Of a stretch of 51,108 nucleotides of DNA, positions 8,144-17,377 are shown piece after piece. The DNA is taken from contig DYGL01000003.1 of NCBI GenBank assembly GCA_020724725.1, forward strand, positions 1-51,108, given 5' to 3'. The notes beneath the pieces were generated by a model. It searched no databases. It saw only the letters and a list, made by a program, of their open reading frames with translations, and had not been told where the DNA came from. A program made the translations under genes and the position numbers. Positions within the stretch are counted from its first letter, which is position 1; each line of letters opens with the position of its first letter. The DNA comes from Candidatus Microgenomatus sp. (GTDB lineage Bacteria; Patescibacteriota; Microgenomatia; UBA1400; PJMF01).

Positions 8144-9769
8144 TTATTTAGTCACTAAAACCAAACTAGGATCACCATTTAGAAAATTAAATTTTTCTAC
8201 AACAGTGAAACCATCGGGAATCTCACTTTCATAATAAATAAACTTAGCTTGTTTTTTGTTGAAATCCTTTTCTTTGTAAATGTAATCAAATGGATCTGCC
8301 AGACCAAAACTATTAATTGGATTATTTAGTAGAGCATTTTTTAATTCTCTAGTCTGCCCTATTAGTTCTGGAAAATAATAATAAACAAAAATTCTAGGTA
8401 ACCAGTAACGCTCGTCAATTTCAACGCTGTAGAAATCTTTATGGTGATCTCTAAGATATTGTCCAACTTGGTTATAGCTGTAGAGCCAAGCCTCACTCGA
8501 TCTTTTTGGATAATCAATAAAGTAGTCACTGTAATAAAAAACCGCATTGACTAAGAACAATACAACAATGAGTCCGAAAAACAGCCTTTTACCCATATGC
8601 CAAGCTTCATTTAAACCCCAAGCAATTAAGGTCGCCATTGGTATAAATAAATAAATTGCTCGAGAAGCGTGAGGAACCTCATAAACCATCGCTGCTGGAA
8701 TAGGTGAAATCAATAAAAAAGCCAAGAGTAGTTGTGAAATTTTACTTTTCCAATTTCTAATCATTATAAAAAGACCTAAATAATAAAAAGGCAAACTAAC
8801 TAAAAGAAATTCACCAAAGTAACCTGAGTGTTGGCGCAAGTTAGAGTCTCCTTTTAGAAATAAAAAATTAGGACTGAAATGAGTCAACATGTTATGAATA
8901 AAGTCTCTCAAAGCTAAAAGATGACGATGATAAACCAATTTAGAATAAAGATTTGAACCGTATGTTTCCAAGTATTGACTGGATTCAGCAATTACTCTTT
9001 GACGACGAATTAAGTTGTCATTGTTGAGACGATAATCTTGACTTCTTTCGTAATAAGGAGAGTTCAACATTGGCAACATGCTTAAAACAAAAACTATGAT
9101 TGATGAGAACAGCCAAGCTTTCTTGTTTTTTATTTTTGCAAAGAAAATCAAGACTAGAGCCACAAAAAGTAAAGGCACAATGATTCTTAAAGAATAGTAA
9201 GAATAAACAGCGAGCACAGCAAAAAAAGTGCTAATTAAAAAGTAAAAATTTTTGTGCTTGAGAGCTTTGAGAAAAAATAAAATTGCTAGCAACAAGAAAC
9301 TAACCGAAAAGCTAGATTCAAAAGCAATACGAGCAAAATGGGTAGACCAAGGAGAAATCGACAAGATAAAAGCCGTCAAAATCGGCATTAATCCATATCT
9401 CTTGGCCAAAGTATGGTCAAAATTTAATAGTTCTTTGACTAAAAGGTAGCTTAAATAAATCAGCAATAAAGAAAAAATAGCTACAGGCAAACGAATAGCA
9501 AAAGGATTCATGCCTAAAAATTTAACTGACAGGCTAGTTGCCCAAATTAATACTGGAGCTTTAAAATCACCATAAGAGCCCAAAACTGGTTGAAGCCAAA
9601 ACATGTTATTCATGTCTTTACCAGTTTGACTAATGCTTAAAGCATCCAAACCAATGGCAGCCTCATCCCAATACAATGATGCTGGATTATTACCTAGCTG
9701 AAAGAAGCGTAAAAAAGCTGCTAAAACAAAAATGATTACTAAAAAAAATCTTTCTTTGTTTTTATTCAT
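8144..9769 (-). CDS. GT-C membrane glycosyltransferase, PMT_2/ArnT-like (paralogue 4 of array)
   Basis: A 541-residue protein with about 12 spans. After the first span, SLYWDEAAIGLDALS (Asp35, Glu36) is the extracytoplasmic acidic motif of family 39-like GT-C enzymes, which take sugar from polyprenyl phosphate. GSYGDFKAPVL (about 64-74) and FLFLKGDSNLRQHSG are shared with the three upstream neighbours, showing tandem paralogy. A soluble C-terminal part follows the last span. The start overlaps the preceding stop by eight bases. The acceptor could be a glycan or a protein. Confidence 0.85.
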   Translation of the reverse strand: MNKNKERFFLVIIFVLAAFLRFFQLGNNPASLYWDEAAIGLDALSISQTGKDMNNMFWLQPVLGSYGDFKAPVLIWATSLSVKFLGMNPFAIRLPVAIFSLLLIYLSYLLVKELLNFDHTLAKRYGLMPILTAFILSISPWSTHFARIAFESSFSVSFLLLAILFFLKALKHKNFYFLISTFFAVLAVYSYYSLRIIVPLLFVALVLIFFAKIKNKKAWLFSSIIVFVLSMLPMLNSPYYERSQDYRLNNDNLIRRQRVIAESSQYLETYGSNLYSKLVYHRHLLALRDFIHNMLTHFSPNFLFLKGDSNLRQHSGYFGEFLLVSLPFYYLGLFIMIRNWKSKISQLLLAFLLISPIPAAMVYEVPHASRAIYLFIPMATLIAWGLNEAWHMGKRLFFGLIVVLFLVNAVFYYSDYFIDYPKRSSEAWLYSYNQVGQYLRDHHKDFYSVEIDERYWLPRIFVYYYFPELIGQTRELKNALLNNPINSFGLADPFDYIYKEKDFNKKQAKFIYYESEIPDGFTVVEKFNFLNGDPSLVLVTK

Positions 9770-11300
9770 ATTTAATTAATCCTAATTTTTGATCTAAAAT
9801 AATTTTTTCTTCGCTACTTCTATCTGCCAAACTTTTAATGAAATGATAATTTAAGAGGCGCTCTCCATAATAAAAATTAATAGCATCAGCATCCTGATAC
9901 TTAATTGTAGAGAAAAAATCACTACTTGGTAGCTTCAAATACCAGGCAGTTAAAATGTATTGATATCCACCTTCATCAATTACAGCAATTTCTTGATTGG
10001 GATAATCCTTTTCTGCTTCAAAGAGCAAGTTTTTATATTCGCTAAAAAGAGAAATTGGCTGATTCTTTGGGTAACTCAAAAAATATTTATTGCAATAAAT
10101 ATAACTCTCTATGGCTAAAATAGAAAAGATTAAAATTAAAATAATATTTTTTTGTCTTAAAAAAAATGTGGTCAACTTATCTGTAAAAATTGCTGCTAAA
10201 CAAGCAAGCATAAAAAAGAAAAACAAACTGCGAGTTGCGTGAGGACTATCTACCGTCACTACTGAAGGAGCTAAGGCAATAATTGCCAGGTATAAACAAA
10301 GTAAATTTCTTTTACGTAATTTTTTATCATTTGAAGAAATTAATAACTCTCCTAGTAAATCTATCATCATTAAAATAGCCAAAAAATAAGTTAAATAAAA
10401 CAAGTGTCCAGTAGCTGGTAAGCTATGCCACGGATGAGTACCACCTTTTGTCACCAAGAAATCCAAAGAGAAGCTTTCTAAAAAGTTTTTACCAATTTCT
10501 TTTCCATAAAATAAATATTTATTAGCAAAAACTGTTCGCAAATTTTCTGGAACACTTTGTCTATAAAAGGCAAAGTCTTGCCAAAGACTTTGATCATTAA
10601 AAACAGTAATGCCACTTTTTTGATTAACCAAAGCATAGAAATTAAAAAAGCCAAACAAAAAAATTGCCACAAACAAAGTAAATGGCAACAACCATGATTT
10701 GTATTTTCTTAAACCCTCCTGCCAAACAATAAGCGGCAAAATAAATGGCAAAAGCAACAAGGGAGTGTTGTAGGTTAAAATTGCCAGAAACATTAAAATT
10801 GCGGCCAAGTAGTAATTTTTTTTAGTTCTTAGAGAAAAAAATAAACTAGCTACAAAAAGCAAAAGAGCTAAGTTTGCCTCAAAAGCAATTCTAGAATAAA
10901 AGAAAAAGACTGGATTTAAAGCTATTAGTAAAGACAATAGCAAGGCAGATGAATTTTTGATTTTTAGAACTTCTTTAGCGAAATAGAACGCTAAAACTAT
11001 TAATAAACTGCCGGCTAAAGCAGATGGCAATCTCGTCACAAAATCATTGCTTGGTAAAAAGTTAAATAAAAAAGCTAAAAGATATGGATAACCTGGTAAT
11101 TTATAATCACCAAAAGACTTAAACGTTAGCGGTAACTTCGCTTGCCATTCATCCATGCCTGTTTCTTTTATCAAGAAGGCGTTGTAGGCCAAGGCTGCTT
11201 CATCTCGATTTAAAATTGATGGCAAGTCGTCTAATCTAATCACTCTTAAACTAAATCCAAGTAAGAAAAATAGAGCTAATAAGATTTTATTTAACTTCAT
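9762..11300 (-). CDS. GT-C membrane glycosyltransferase (paralogue 3 of array)
   Basis: A 512-residue polytopic protein. The loop after span 1 has SILNRDEAALAYNAF (Asp33, Glu34), the expected catalytic pair, then FKSFGDYKLPGYPYL (about 60-74). A middle loop has DFLVTKGGTHPWHSLPATG, a diverged form of the GDxNxRHS motif seen in the paralogues, with GGTHP in place of GDxNxR. It ends in a soluble domain of about 90 residues. Start and upstream stop overlap by 14 bases. It should use a polyprenyl-phosphate sugar outside the cell. Confidence 0.84.
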   Translation of the reverse strand: MKLNKILLALFFLLGFSLRVIRLDDLPSILNRDEAALAYNAFLIKETGMDEWQAKLPLTFKSFGDYKLPGYPYLLAFLFNFLPSNDFVTRLPSALAGSLLIVLAFYFAKEVLKIKNSSALLLSLLIALNPVFFFYSRIAFEANLALLLFVASLFFSLRTKKNYYLAAILMFLAILTYNTPLLLLPFILPLIVWQEGLRKYKSWLLPFTLFVAIFLFGFFNFYALVNQKSGITVFNDQSLWQDFAFYRQSVPENLRTVFANKYLFYGKEIGKNFLESFSLDFLVTKGGTHPWHSLPATGHLFYLTYFLAILMMIDLLGELLISSNDKKLRKRNLLCLYLAIIALAPSVVTVDSPHATRSLFFFFMLACLAAIFTDKLTTFFLRQKNIILILIFSILAIESYIYCNKYFLSYPKNQPISLFSEYKNLLFEAEKDYPNQEIAVIDEGGYQYILTAWYLKLPSSDFFSTIKYQDADAINFYYGERLLNYHFIKSLADRSSEEKIILDQKLGLIKYE

Positions 11301-12903
11301 AAAATTCCCAAGTCTTATCTTTATTTAAACGAACAAGCAGGCTGTTTTTTTGATCAGTGAGTTGATCAAATTTATTTACGAATTCTAAATTATCAAAATT
11401 GAGAAATTCACCTTGATCTTTTTTAGCAATTTTAGCAAAACTTTGGACAGTACTGGGGTCTATTTGATTGTAAAAGAAATAATACATGGCTGGTCTACCC
11501 TGCTCTCTGCTTATATAAATTTTTTCATAATTATTGCGCACTGCAAATACCTTTTTGACCATTTCTTCATAACCAAACTGCCATTCTTGCTTGTACTTTT
11601 CTGGATAAACAAAAATCAATTGATAGAAAAATTTAGAAAAATAAAGAGAATAAATAAAAATAATTGTTCCAATTAAATAAACTTTTAAGTGTTGTTTTTT
11701 AATTAGGCTTAAAACTTGCCAGATTCCAAAGCTTAAAAAAATAATAAAAACTGGTAAAGCAGATAAAGTTCTTAGCGCATGAGGCACCGCTTTTGTAAAA
11801 GCCGCTGGCAGGATCATGCAAATCAAATAAAAGATCAGTAACAAGTTAATTGACTTTTTTTGTCTAAACAAAAAGATTAGGGCAAAAATAAAGAAAATCG
11901 CATCTAAATAATAAAACTGACCAAAAGTTTGAATGCTGTGTCTAGGATTAGCATCACCATTTACAAACAAATAATCAAATCGAAAATGACTTATAAAGTT
12001 TTCCAACACTTCTCTAGTAAAAAACAAATAACGATGATAAAGAATCTTCGACCAAAAAGTTTCACCGTGAATTTCAATTTGTTGGTTGCTTTCTTGAATA
12101 ATAGACAAATCATTAAAAATGCTAGTCTCAGCTATTCTTTGTTGACCTGATTTATCAAAAAGCGCCAATGCTATGGGAGAAAAAACAAAAAAAGCAGTCA
12201 AGCCAGATATTATTAAAGCTTTGTAGTTCAATTTTGATTTTTTACGCCAAAAGTAAAAAACAAGTAAGGCAATTCCCAGCAAAGGAGCACTGACTCGATT
12301 GGCGTGGTAAGCATAAGTTGAGAGACTAAGCAGTAAAGTTGACAAAACAGCCCATTTGCCAAGGTTTGTCACTACAAAAAACAACCAAAAATTTACTCCC
12401 CAAACCACCAAAGCAGTAGCCAGCGTGCTTTCCCAGGCCGATCTAGAAAAAGTGAGAAGCCATGGTGAAACAGAGCTTAAAAATAAGGCTAAATAAAAAA
12501 TATAATTGGCTAATTTGGATTGATTTTTATAATAAAAATACAGAAAAACAGTTCTAGCTAAAAAGGCTGAACCAAAAATAATTAAAATAGAAGCCAAAAT
12601 TGTTGGCAAGCGAACTGCTAAAACACTTAAGCCCATTGCCTTGATGAAGGGCACTAAAACATAAAAATATAAACTAGGTTTAAAGTCACCAAAAGATTCG
12701 AAAGCAATAAGAGGTAAAAAGTGTCCATGATGATCTCTTAAAGTTTTGGAGATACTATAAGCATCATAGCCCAGGGCAACCTCTTCCCAATAAGGACTTG
12801 GTGGAGAAACATTGAGGTAAGCAAAACGAGTAAACAAAATTAAAGTCAAAAGAAAAATTAAGCAAGCAATTTTCCACCATTTTTTGTCTTTAATCATTTG
12901 CAT
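11287..12903 (-). CDS. GT-C membrane glycosyltransferase with Glu-Glu in place of Asp-Glu (paralogue 2 of array)
   Basis: A 538-residue polytopic protein, most similar to the gene at 8144. The first loop reads SPYWEEVALGYDAYS (Glu40, Glu41), so the Asp that its paralogues carry is replaced by Glu. FESFGDFKPSLYFY and YLFVNGDANPRHSIQTFG are retained. Two starts compete. The ATG at 12903 has an AAGGA box seven bases upstream. The ATG at 12897 would give an exact ATGA overlap with the upstream stop but lies too far from that box. I prefer 12903. The enzyme may be active with altered geometry or specificity. Confidence 0.82.
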   Translation of the reverse strand: MQMIKDKKWWKIACLIFLLTLILFTRFAYLNVSPPSPYWEEVALGYDAYSISKTLRDHHGHFLPLIAFESFGDFKPSLYFYVLVPFIKAMGLSVLAVRLPTILASILIIFGSAFLARTVFLYFYYKNQSKLANYIFYLALFLSSVSPWLLTFSRSAWESTLATALVVWGVNFWLFFVVTNLGKWAVLSTLLLSLSTYAYHANRVSAPLLGIALLVFYFWRKKSKLNYKALIISGLTAFFVFSPIALALFDKSGQQRIAETSIFNDLSIIQESNQQIEIHGETFWSKILYHRYLFFTREVLENFISHFRFDYLFVNGDANPRHSIQTFGQFYYLDAIFFIFALIFLFRQKKSINLLLIFYLICMILPAAFTKAVPHALRTLSALPVFIIFLSFGIWQVLSLIKKQHLKVYLIGTIIFIYSLYFSKFFYQLIFVYPEKYKQEWQFGYEEMVKKVFAVRNNYEKIYISREQGRPAMYYFFYNQIDPSTVQSFAKIAKKDQGEFLNFDNLEFVNKFDQLTDQKNSLLVRLNKDKTWEFYEVK

Positions 12904-14600
12904 TTACCAGTCCTTGTCAGCTCTTCACCAAAAGAACTTAAGTCAATAATAAAGGCATAGGTCAAGGCTCCAGATCTTGATTTAATTCGAGTTAAAATAT
13001 GATCCTTGCTAAGCCAATGATTATCTACGTAAATAACTCTTAGTCCTTTTAAATGGGCAGCGCAAGCTAAGGTGTTTGGTTCTTCATTTTTGGCTACTCT
13101 ATATTTGCCTAAAGACAAGGCGTGTTGGAAACCAGAACCTTCGCTTTGATCTAAAACAATTTTACTTTGATAGTAAATTGGTTCAATTTTCTGATAATAA
13201 GCGTAGTACATCAAAGGGTCAGAAAAAAAGCTTTGAATTATCACTTCATCGACTTCATTTTTCTTCACATAGTCATCGGTAAAAGCAAAAATATCTTTGG
13301 CAAAGGAATCATAATAAAAATCCTTTTTGCTAGCGTGTACGCTAATAAAATTTACGAAGTAAGTTGATAAAGAAGTTAGACATAAAATCAAAAGCAATAA
13401 ATCAAAGTAAATTTTTTTAGTCAGTTTTTCATTTAAAAATTCATAAGCCATAGTAAAAATTGGCAAAATAAAAATAAATAAAGCTGAGATTCTAATTTTT
13501 TGTACACCAGATAAAATGGCTGGAATTGGAACTATCAATAATCCACTCAGTAAAAAAAATAAAAATAATTTTGATTCTTTGTTTTTTTTATTAAAAAATT
13601 TATAAACAAAAATAGCCAAACCAATTAAATACAAAGGCAATAAAAAGGTGGCAAATAAACCAGTGTCATCAACATTCATGTAGGTTAAATTTTCATCACC
13701 TTTAATAAAAAGATACTCTGGAGAATAGCTTTTAATAAAATCATTAATTAATTCTTTGGAGTAAACAATCGGCTTATTGAAAATTCCATAACAAAGCAAT
13801 TTTGGGTAATTTTGCAAACAAAAATGTCTATTTTCGTTAACGGTGGCTATTAATTGTTCGTTGCTAAAAACACCAACTTGTTTAAATCTAGCCAAATTTG
13901 AGTTGGCAGCTTGACCAAAGAAAAAAGGCACTATCAGCAAAGAAAAGAGTGTTAAAAACATTCCAGTTTTTAACTTGTTTTTTTTGCTAAAAAAGAAAAA
14001 ATAAACGGCAAAAAATAAAACAAAAAAAACTGCTATAAATTTATAAATCACGTAGGCATAAATACTTAAAGCAAAAAATAAAGCTGACAATAAAAAGAAA
14101 AGTAAATTTGGTTTTAAACGAGCTTTAAAAATAAAAAGCAAAGCTAAACTAAAAAATAAAAGGCCGAGATTGGCTTCATAGGCAAAGCGGCTCAAGATGA
14201 AAGTCCAAGGAGAAATCAGGGTTAGTAAAGCAGCTAAAAAAGCAGCTTTTTTACTAAACTTCCATTCCAAAAAGAGCAGGTAAACAACGAAAACTAGTAA
14301 AATTCCACTGATAGCCGCTGGCAATCTTGCCGCCAAATTATTTAGGTCAAAAAAACTGACAAACGGCAATAAAGCGTAAACTTGTGCTGGTAATTTATAA
14401 TCGCCAAAACCCTTAAAAACCACAGGGTAACTTAAACCGTGTTCGTCCTTGCCAGTTTTAAGCAAAGAATAAGAAATATAAGCATAATGCGCCTCATCTA
14501 TGATTAATGTAGATGGAGCTTCTGACAACTTGTAAAGTCTAGTAAAAACCGCTAAAGCCAAAAGTAACAGTATAACTAAAGGCCAAAGAACTTTTTTCAT
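12894..14600 (-). CDS. GT-C membrane glycosyltransferase (paralogue 1 of array)
   Basis: A 568-residue protein with about 12 hydrophobic spans. STLIIDEAHYAYISYSLL (Asp35, Glu36) and FKGFGDYKLPAQVY give the same first-loop signature as the next three genes, and EYLFIKGDENLTYMNVDDTG matches their mid-protein motif. The start is set at ATG 14600 (MKKVLWPLV): it overlaps the flippase TGA as ATGA, whereas the longer frame would begin with TTG at 14633. The C-terminal 130 residues are soluble and probably outside. It likely adds a sugar to the glycan exported by the adjacent flippase. Confidence 0.84.
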   Translation of the reverse strand: MKKVLWPLVILLLLALAVFTRLYKLSEAPSTLIIDEAHYAYISYSLLKTGKDEHGLSYPVVFKGFGDYKLPAQVYALLPFVSFFDLNNLAARLPAAISGILLVFVVYLLFLEWKFSKKAAFLAALLTLISPWTFILSRFAYEANLGLLFFSLALLFIFKARLKPNLLFFLLSALFFALSIYAYVIYKFIAVFFVLFFAVYFFFFSKKNKLKTGMFLTLFSLLIVPFFFGQAANSNLARFKQVGVFSNEQLIATVNENRHFCLQNYPKLLCYGIFNKPIVYSKELINDFIKSYSPEYLFIKGDENLTYMNVDDTGLFATFLLPLYLIGLAIFVYKFFNKKNKESKLFLFFLLSGLLIVPIPAILSGVQKIRISALFIFILPIFTMAYEFLNEKLTKKIYFDLLLLILCLTSLSTYFVNFISVHASKKDFYYDSFAKDIFAFTDDYVKKNEVDEVIIQSFFSDPLMYYAYYQKIEPIYYQSKIVLDQSEGSGFQHALSLGKYRVAKNEEPNTLACAAHLKGLRVIYVDNHWLSKDHILTRIKSRSGALTYAFIIDLSSFGEELTRTGKCK

Positions 14601-16081
14601 ATATTTTTTTTCAAACTTTTGATTTCTTGCCAAAATTTTTCTTTAGAAAGTAATAGAAAAACTACGATATAAACCAAAAGTGAGGCAAAGCCACCGCTAA
14701 AGAATAAGAAATAACTTTCAGCCCACCACTTAATTCCCAAAAATCCGAAAATTGCCATAGCTAAACTTGCCAATAATTGAGGCCAGATATTCTTTATAAT
14801 TTCCAAGTCTATATATTTTTTGGCCATAAAAACTGAAAAAATAGAAGTAAAAGAAATTAAAAAAGCCGCGATAGCCACGCCGTTAAAAGCAAATTTCCAA
14901 ACTAAAATTGGAGTGAGAACCCAAGTTAAAACTGTCCACAAAACCATCAATTTGAGAGTTTGATCAATCTTGCCAATCGCATTAAGACTATTTATTAAAG
15001 GTGTGGAAATGGCTGACCAGGCTACACTTAAAGAAAATAAAATAAAACTAAAAATAGCTGGCTGCCACTTGACATACTTATCGACGAGTTCAGTAAGAGG
15101 ATAAATAAAAATCGACATGCCTACTAGAATTGGAAAAATAAACAAAGCAATGAAAAAAATAGATTTCTCAATAGCTTTTTTAAGCAAATCCTTGTGAGAC
15201 TGTAGTCTAGAAAAAGTTGGGAAAGTAATGGCCATAACATTTTGTACAGTCAAATTATATGGATACATAGACCAATTTTTTGACCATTGTAAGTAGCCGA
15301 AATCTTTAAGAGGCAAAAAAGCTCCCAAAGCTAAAAAATAAAGCTGATCTTTAATACGAGCCAAAAAATCATTAATTTGAAATTTCAAACCGAAGCCAAG
15401 CAGGCCTTTAAGAGATTTTTTAGCAATTTTTAGGCTGGGTCGCCAAGGTTGAATAATTTGCATTACAATTAAACCGAGTACAGATCGAGACAAAATGGCA
15501 TAAAAATAAGCAGTTACCCCATAACCTTTCCAGGCTAAAACAATCAAAATCAAATGAAAAATTAATTGCTCAAAAATTTGAGGCAAAATTAACTTATTAA
15601 AATCAAGTTTACGTTCCAAAATAATCGAAGGAATAGTTTTGAAGGTGGCCAAAGGAAAAGAAATAGCTAAAGCCAGTAAAACCAAGTTGCCAGCAGAGCC
15701 TATCTTGGCATTTAAAAAACCAAAATGAATGATCAGATAAACTAAAAAGAAAATTAGCAAAGATAAAATAAGTTGCACTGTGAAAGCTGTTTTTAAATCA
15801 TCTTGAGTTGGTTCATCTTTTTTCTGAATTAAAGAAGCTGCTAAGCCAATATCAGAAAAGAAAACCAAAAGAGCAATGATTTGAGTCACAATGCCGAAAA
15901 TACCGAAGTCTTCAGGAGAAAGAAAGGCACTCAAAACAAAAGCTGAAGCTAAGCCAATTCCCTGTAAAAGTAAGGTGCGTAAAAAAAACGACAAAACTCC
16001 ACGCACCGATTTTTTCTTAATTTTATCAATCTCTTCAACACTCAATTCTTCTGAAGCGAGGGAAATTTCCTGATCAACCAT
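14597..16081 (-). CDS. Polysaccharide flippase, Wzx/WzxC-like (MOP superfamily)
   Basis: A 494-residue protein with about 12-14 membrane spans and a charged cytoplasmic N-terminus. FLSPEDFGIFGIVTQI followed by FFSDIGLAASLIQ is the recognisable WzxC/RfbX-type signature (Polysacc_synt families). Proteins of this kind flip undecaprenyl-linked oligosaccharides across the membrane. It is first in the six-gene minus-strand run, with four GT-C enzymes behind it. It is divergent from the LCP gene at 16150, a layout that joins export to wall attachment. A TAGAAT box nine bases before the ATG suggests a leaderless transcript. Confidence 0.88.
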   Translation of the reverse strand: MVDQEISLASEELSVEEIDKIKKKSVRGVLSFFLRTLLLQGIGLASAFVLSAFLSPEDFGIFGIVTQIIALLVFFSDIGLAASLIQKKDEPTQDDLKTAFTVQLILSLLIFFLVYLIIHFGFLNAKIGSAGNLVLLALAISFPLATFKTIPSIILERKLDFNKLILPQIFEQLIFHLILIVLAWKGYGVTAYFYAILSRSVLGLIVMQIIQPWRPSLKIAKKSLKGLLGFGLKFQINDFLARIKDQLYFLALGAFLPLKDFGYLQWSKNWSMYPYNLTVQNVMAITFPTFSRLQSHKDLLKKAIEKSIFFIALFIFPILVGMSIFIYPLTELVDKYVKWQPAIFSFILFSLSVAWSAISTPLINSLNAIGKIDQTLKLMVLWTVLTWVLTPILVWKFAFNGVAIAAFLISFTSIFSVFMAKKYIDLEIIKNIWPQLLASLAMAIFGFLGIKWWAESYFLFFSGGFASLLVYIVVFLLLSKEKFWQEIKSLKKNI

Positions 16082-16090
16082 ATATTGTTC

Positions 16091-16096
16091 ATTCTA
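16091..16096 (-). promoter_or_regulatory. Putative -10 box (TAGAAT) for the flippase operon
   Basis: Read on the minus strand, TAGAAT is followed by nine bases and then the ATG at 16081. A weak -35 (TTTTCA) lies 17 bases upstream. The mRNA would have almost no leader. Confidence 0.5.
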
Positions 16097-16130
16097 TGCG
16101 ACTTTTTTCTCTTTGAAAATAAGCGGCTTT

Positions 16131-16136
16131 TACAAT
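16131..16136 (+). promoter_or_regulatory. Putative -10 box (TACAAT) for the LCP operon
   Basis: TACAAT lies 13 bases before the ATG at 16150, back to back with the flippase promoter in a 68-base divergent spacer. No good -35 is seen. Confidence 0.35.
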
Positions 16137-16149
16137 ATACTCGAAATCA

Positions 16150-17259
16150 ATGAGCTCAAATTTGGTTTTTACTCTTGAATATCGTAAGCCAGGAATTTTC
16201 CTGAAAGTGGTTCTTTGGATTTTAGGCCTTCTTTTCCTTTCCTTAATTGCATTATTTGTTTACTTGAACGTCTTAAGTAATCGCTTTATCAAAGCATTCG
16301 TCAAGGGAGCGGAAGTCACAAAAGAAGAATTTTTAACTACTGGCACTAACTTTTTCAACCAGTTACAACAAAATTATGAACAAGCACCAAATCTACCTCA
16401 AAAATACAATTTTTTACTACTAGGCACAGATAAATTAAGTGGTAGAGATGGCGACCCTGAGTTAACCGACACAATCCTCTTAGCTCAAATAGATTTTGAA
16501 ACCGGCTTAATCAAAACTCTTTCCTTGCCTAGAGATTTGTATCATGAAGACTATCAAACTAAAATCAATGCTCTTTATTTCTATGGCCAAGAAAAGTATA
16601 AAGATGAGCCAGACAGATTTCCAAGAGAAGTTTTATCAGAAATGACAAATCTTAAAATAGATCAAAGTTTGGTTTTAAGTATTGAAGATCTAGCTGATCT
16701 CATCAATTTAGTTGATGGCATAGAGCTTGATGTGCCCACTGCTTTTACTGATTCGACTTTCCCCGTTCCTGGAATTGACGTAAGTGAAGTCAAAGATCCG
16801 AAGATCCTTTATAAAGAAATTAGTTTCGAAACGGGTAAACAACATATGGATGCTAACAGAGCCTTGGAGTATGTGCGCAGTCGTTATAGCTCTGGAAATG
16901 AAGGTACTGATGAGGCCAGAGCAATACGTCAGCAGCTTGTTTTAGAAGCTTTATTTCAAAAAATCTTGTCCATTAGAAGTCCAGAGAAATTCGGCCAACT
17001 TTATCGTTTTTATTTAGACCGTTTTGAGAAATATATTTCCCTTGATGAAATTAATCCTATCGCTGCCAGATATTTACTTTATTTAGAAAAAAATCCAAAT
17101 GGCCAACTTAGTTTTGAAAAACATCAGTTGCCTATCTATCCAGAAAATGAAGAGGGTGTGATTTTTAACCCACCACTTTGGCAAACCAAACAGCAATGGC
17201 TTTATAAGATAAAGGATGAAAATAAGTTTCATGAAAACATTCAAGCTATTTTCAACTAA
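16150..17259 (+). CDS. LytR-CpsA-Psr (LCP) family glycopolymer ligase
   Basis: A 369-residue membrane-anchored protein: one span at about residues 17-40, then an extracytoplasmic LCP domain. FLLLGTDK (88-95), ELTDTILLAQID and TLSLPRDLY (Arg128, Asp129) form the pyrophosphate-lipid site. ALEYVRSRYSSGNEGTDEAR, with its Arg residues, is the second conserved block. LCP enzymes move undecaprenyl-diphosphate glycopolymers onto peptidoglycan, or onto proteins in some species. Lying opposite the flippase and upstream of rhamnose genes, it is the probable last step of this locus. Its presence fits a monoderm envelope. Confidence 0.9.
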   Translation: MSSNLVFTLEYRKPGIFLKVVLWILGLLFLSLIALFVYLNVLSNRFIKAFVKGAEVTKEEFLTTGTNFFNQLQQNYEQAPNLPQKYNFLLLGTDKLSGRDGDPELTDTILLAQIDFETGLIKTLSLPRDLYHEDYQTKINALYFYGQEKYKDEPDRFPREVLSEMTNLKIDQSLVLSIEDLADLINLVDGIELDVPTAFTDSTFPVPGIDVSEVKDPKILYKEISFETGKQHMDANRALEYVRSRYSSGNEGTDEARAIRQQLVLEALFQKILSIRSPEKFGQLYRFYLDRFEKYISLDEINPIAARYLLYLEKNPNGQLSFEKHQLPIYPENEEGVIFNPPLWQTKQQWLYKIKDENKFHENIQAIFN

Positions 17260-17377
17260 AAATTTGATTCGCTTATTATTTGCCAGCGTAGTAGTCTTAT
17301 CTTTTGTGGCTGGATTTTATCAATCGTCTCTTGAAGTAGAAAAAAGGAAAAATCAACTTTTAGAATATGCAAAATAA
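17231..17377 (+). CDS. 48-residue single-span membrane peptide
   Basis: This small frame (ATG 17231 to TAA 17375-17377) begins inside the last 29 bases of the LCP gene and ends 11 bases inside rfbB, which explains the otherwise empty gap. It encodes a basic N-terminus (MKTFKLFSTK), a hydrophobic span at about residues 14-30 (LLFASVVVLSFVAGF) and a charged tail (EVEKRKNQLLEYAK). An AAAGGA box lies 14 bases upstream, a little far for a ribosome binding site. I do not recognise a family. The span and the overlap on both sides argue for a real, translationally coupled gene, possibly a partner of LCP. Confidence 0.55.
   Translation: MKTFKLFSTKNLIRLLFASVVVLSFVAGFYQSSLEVEKRKNQLLEYAK

Noticed and set aside
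13976-13985. Homopolymer T/A runs of 8-9 bases in glycosyltransferase genes as phase-variation switches
   Set aside because: Such runs occur throughout this AT-rich window, including in housekeeping genes, and the frames around them are intact.
14601-14633. Extended start of the first GT-C paralogue
   Set aside because: The codon is TTG, and the ATG at 14600 gives a four-base overlap typical of this genome.
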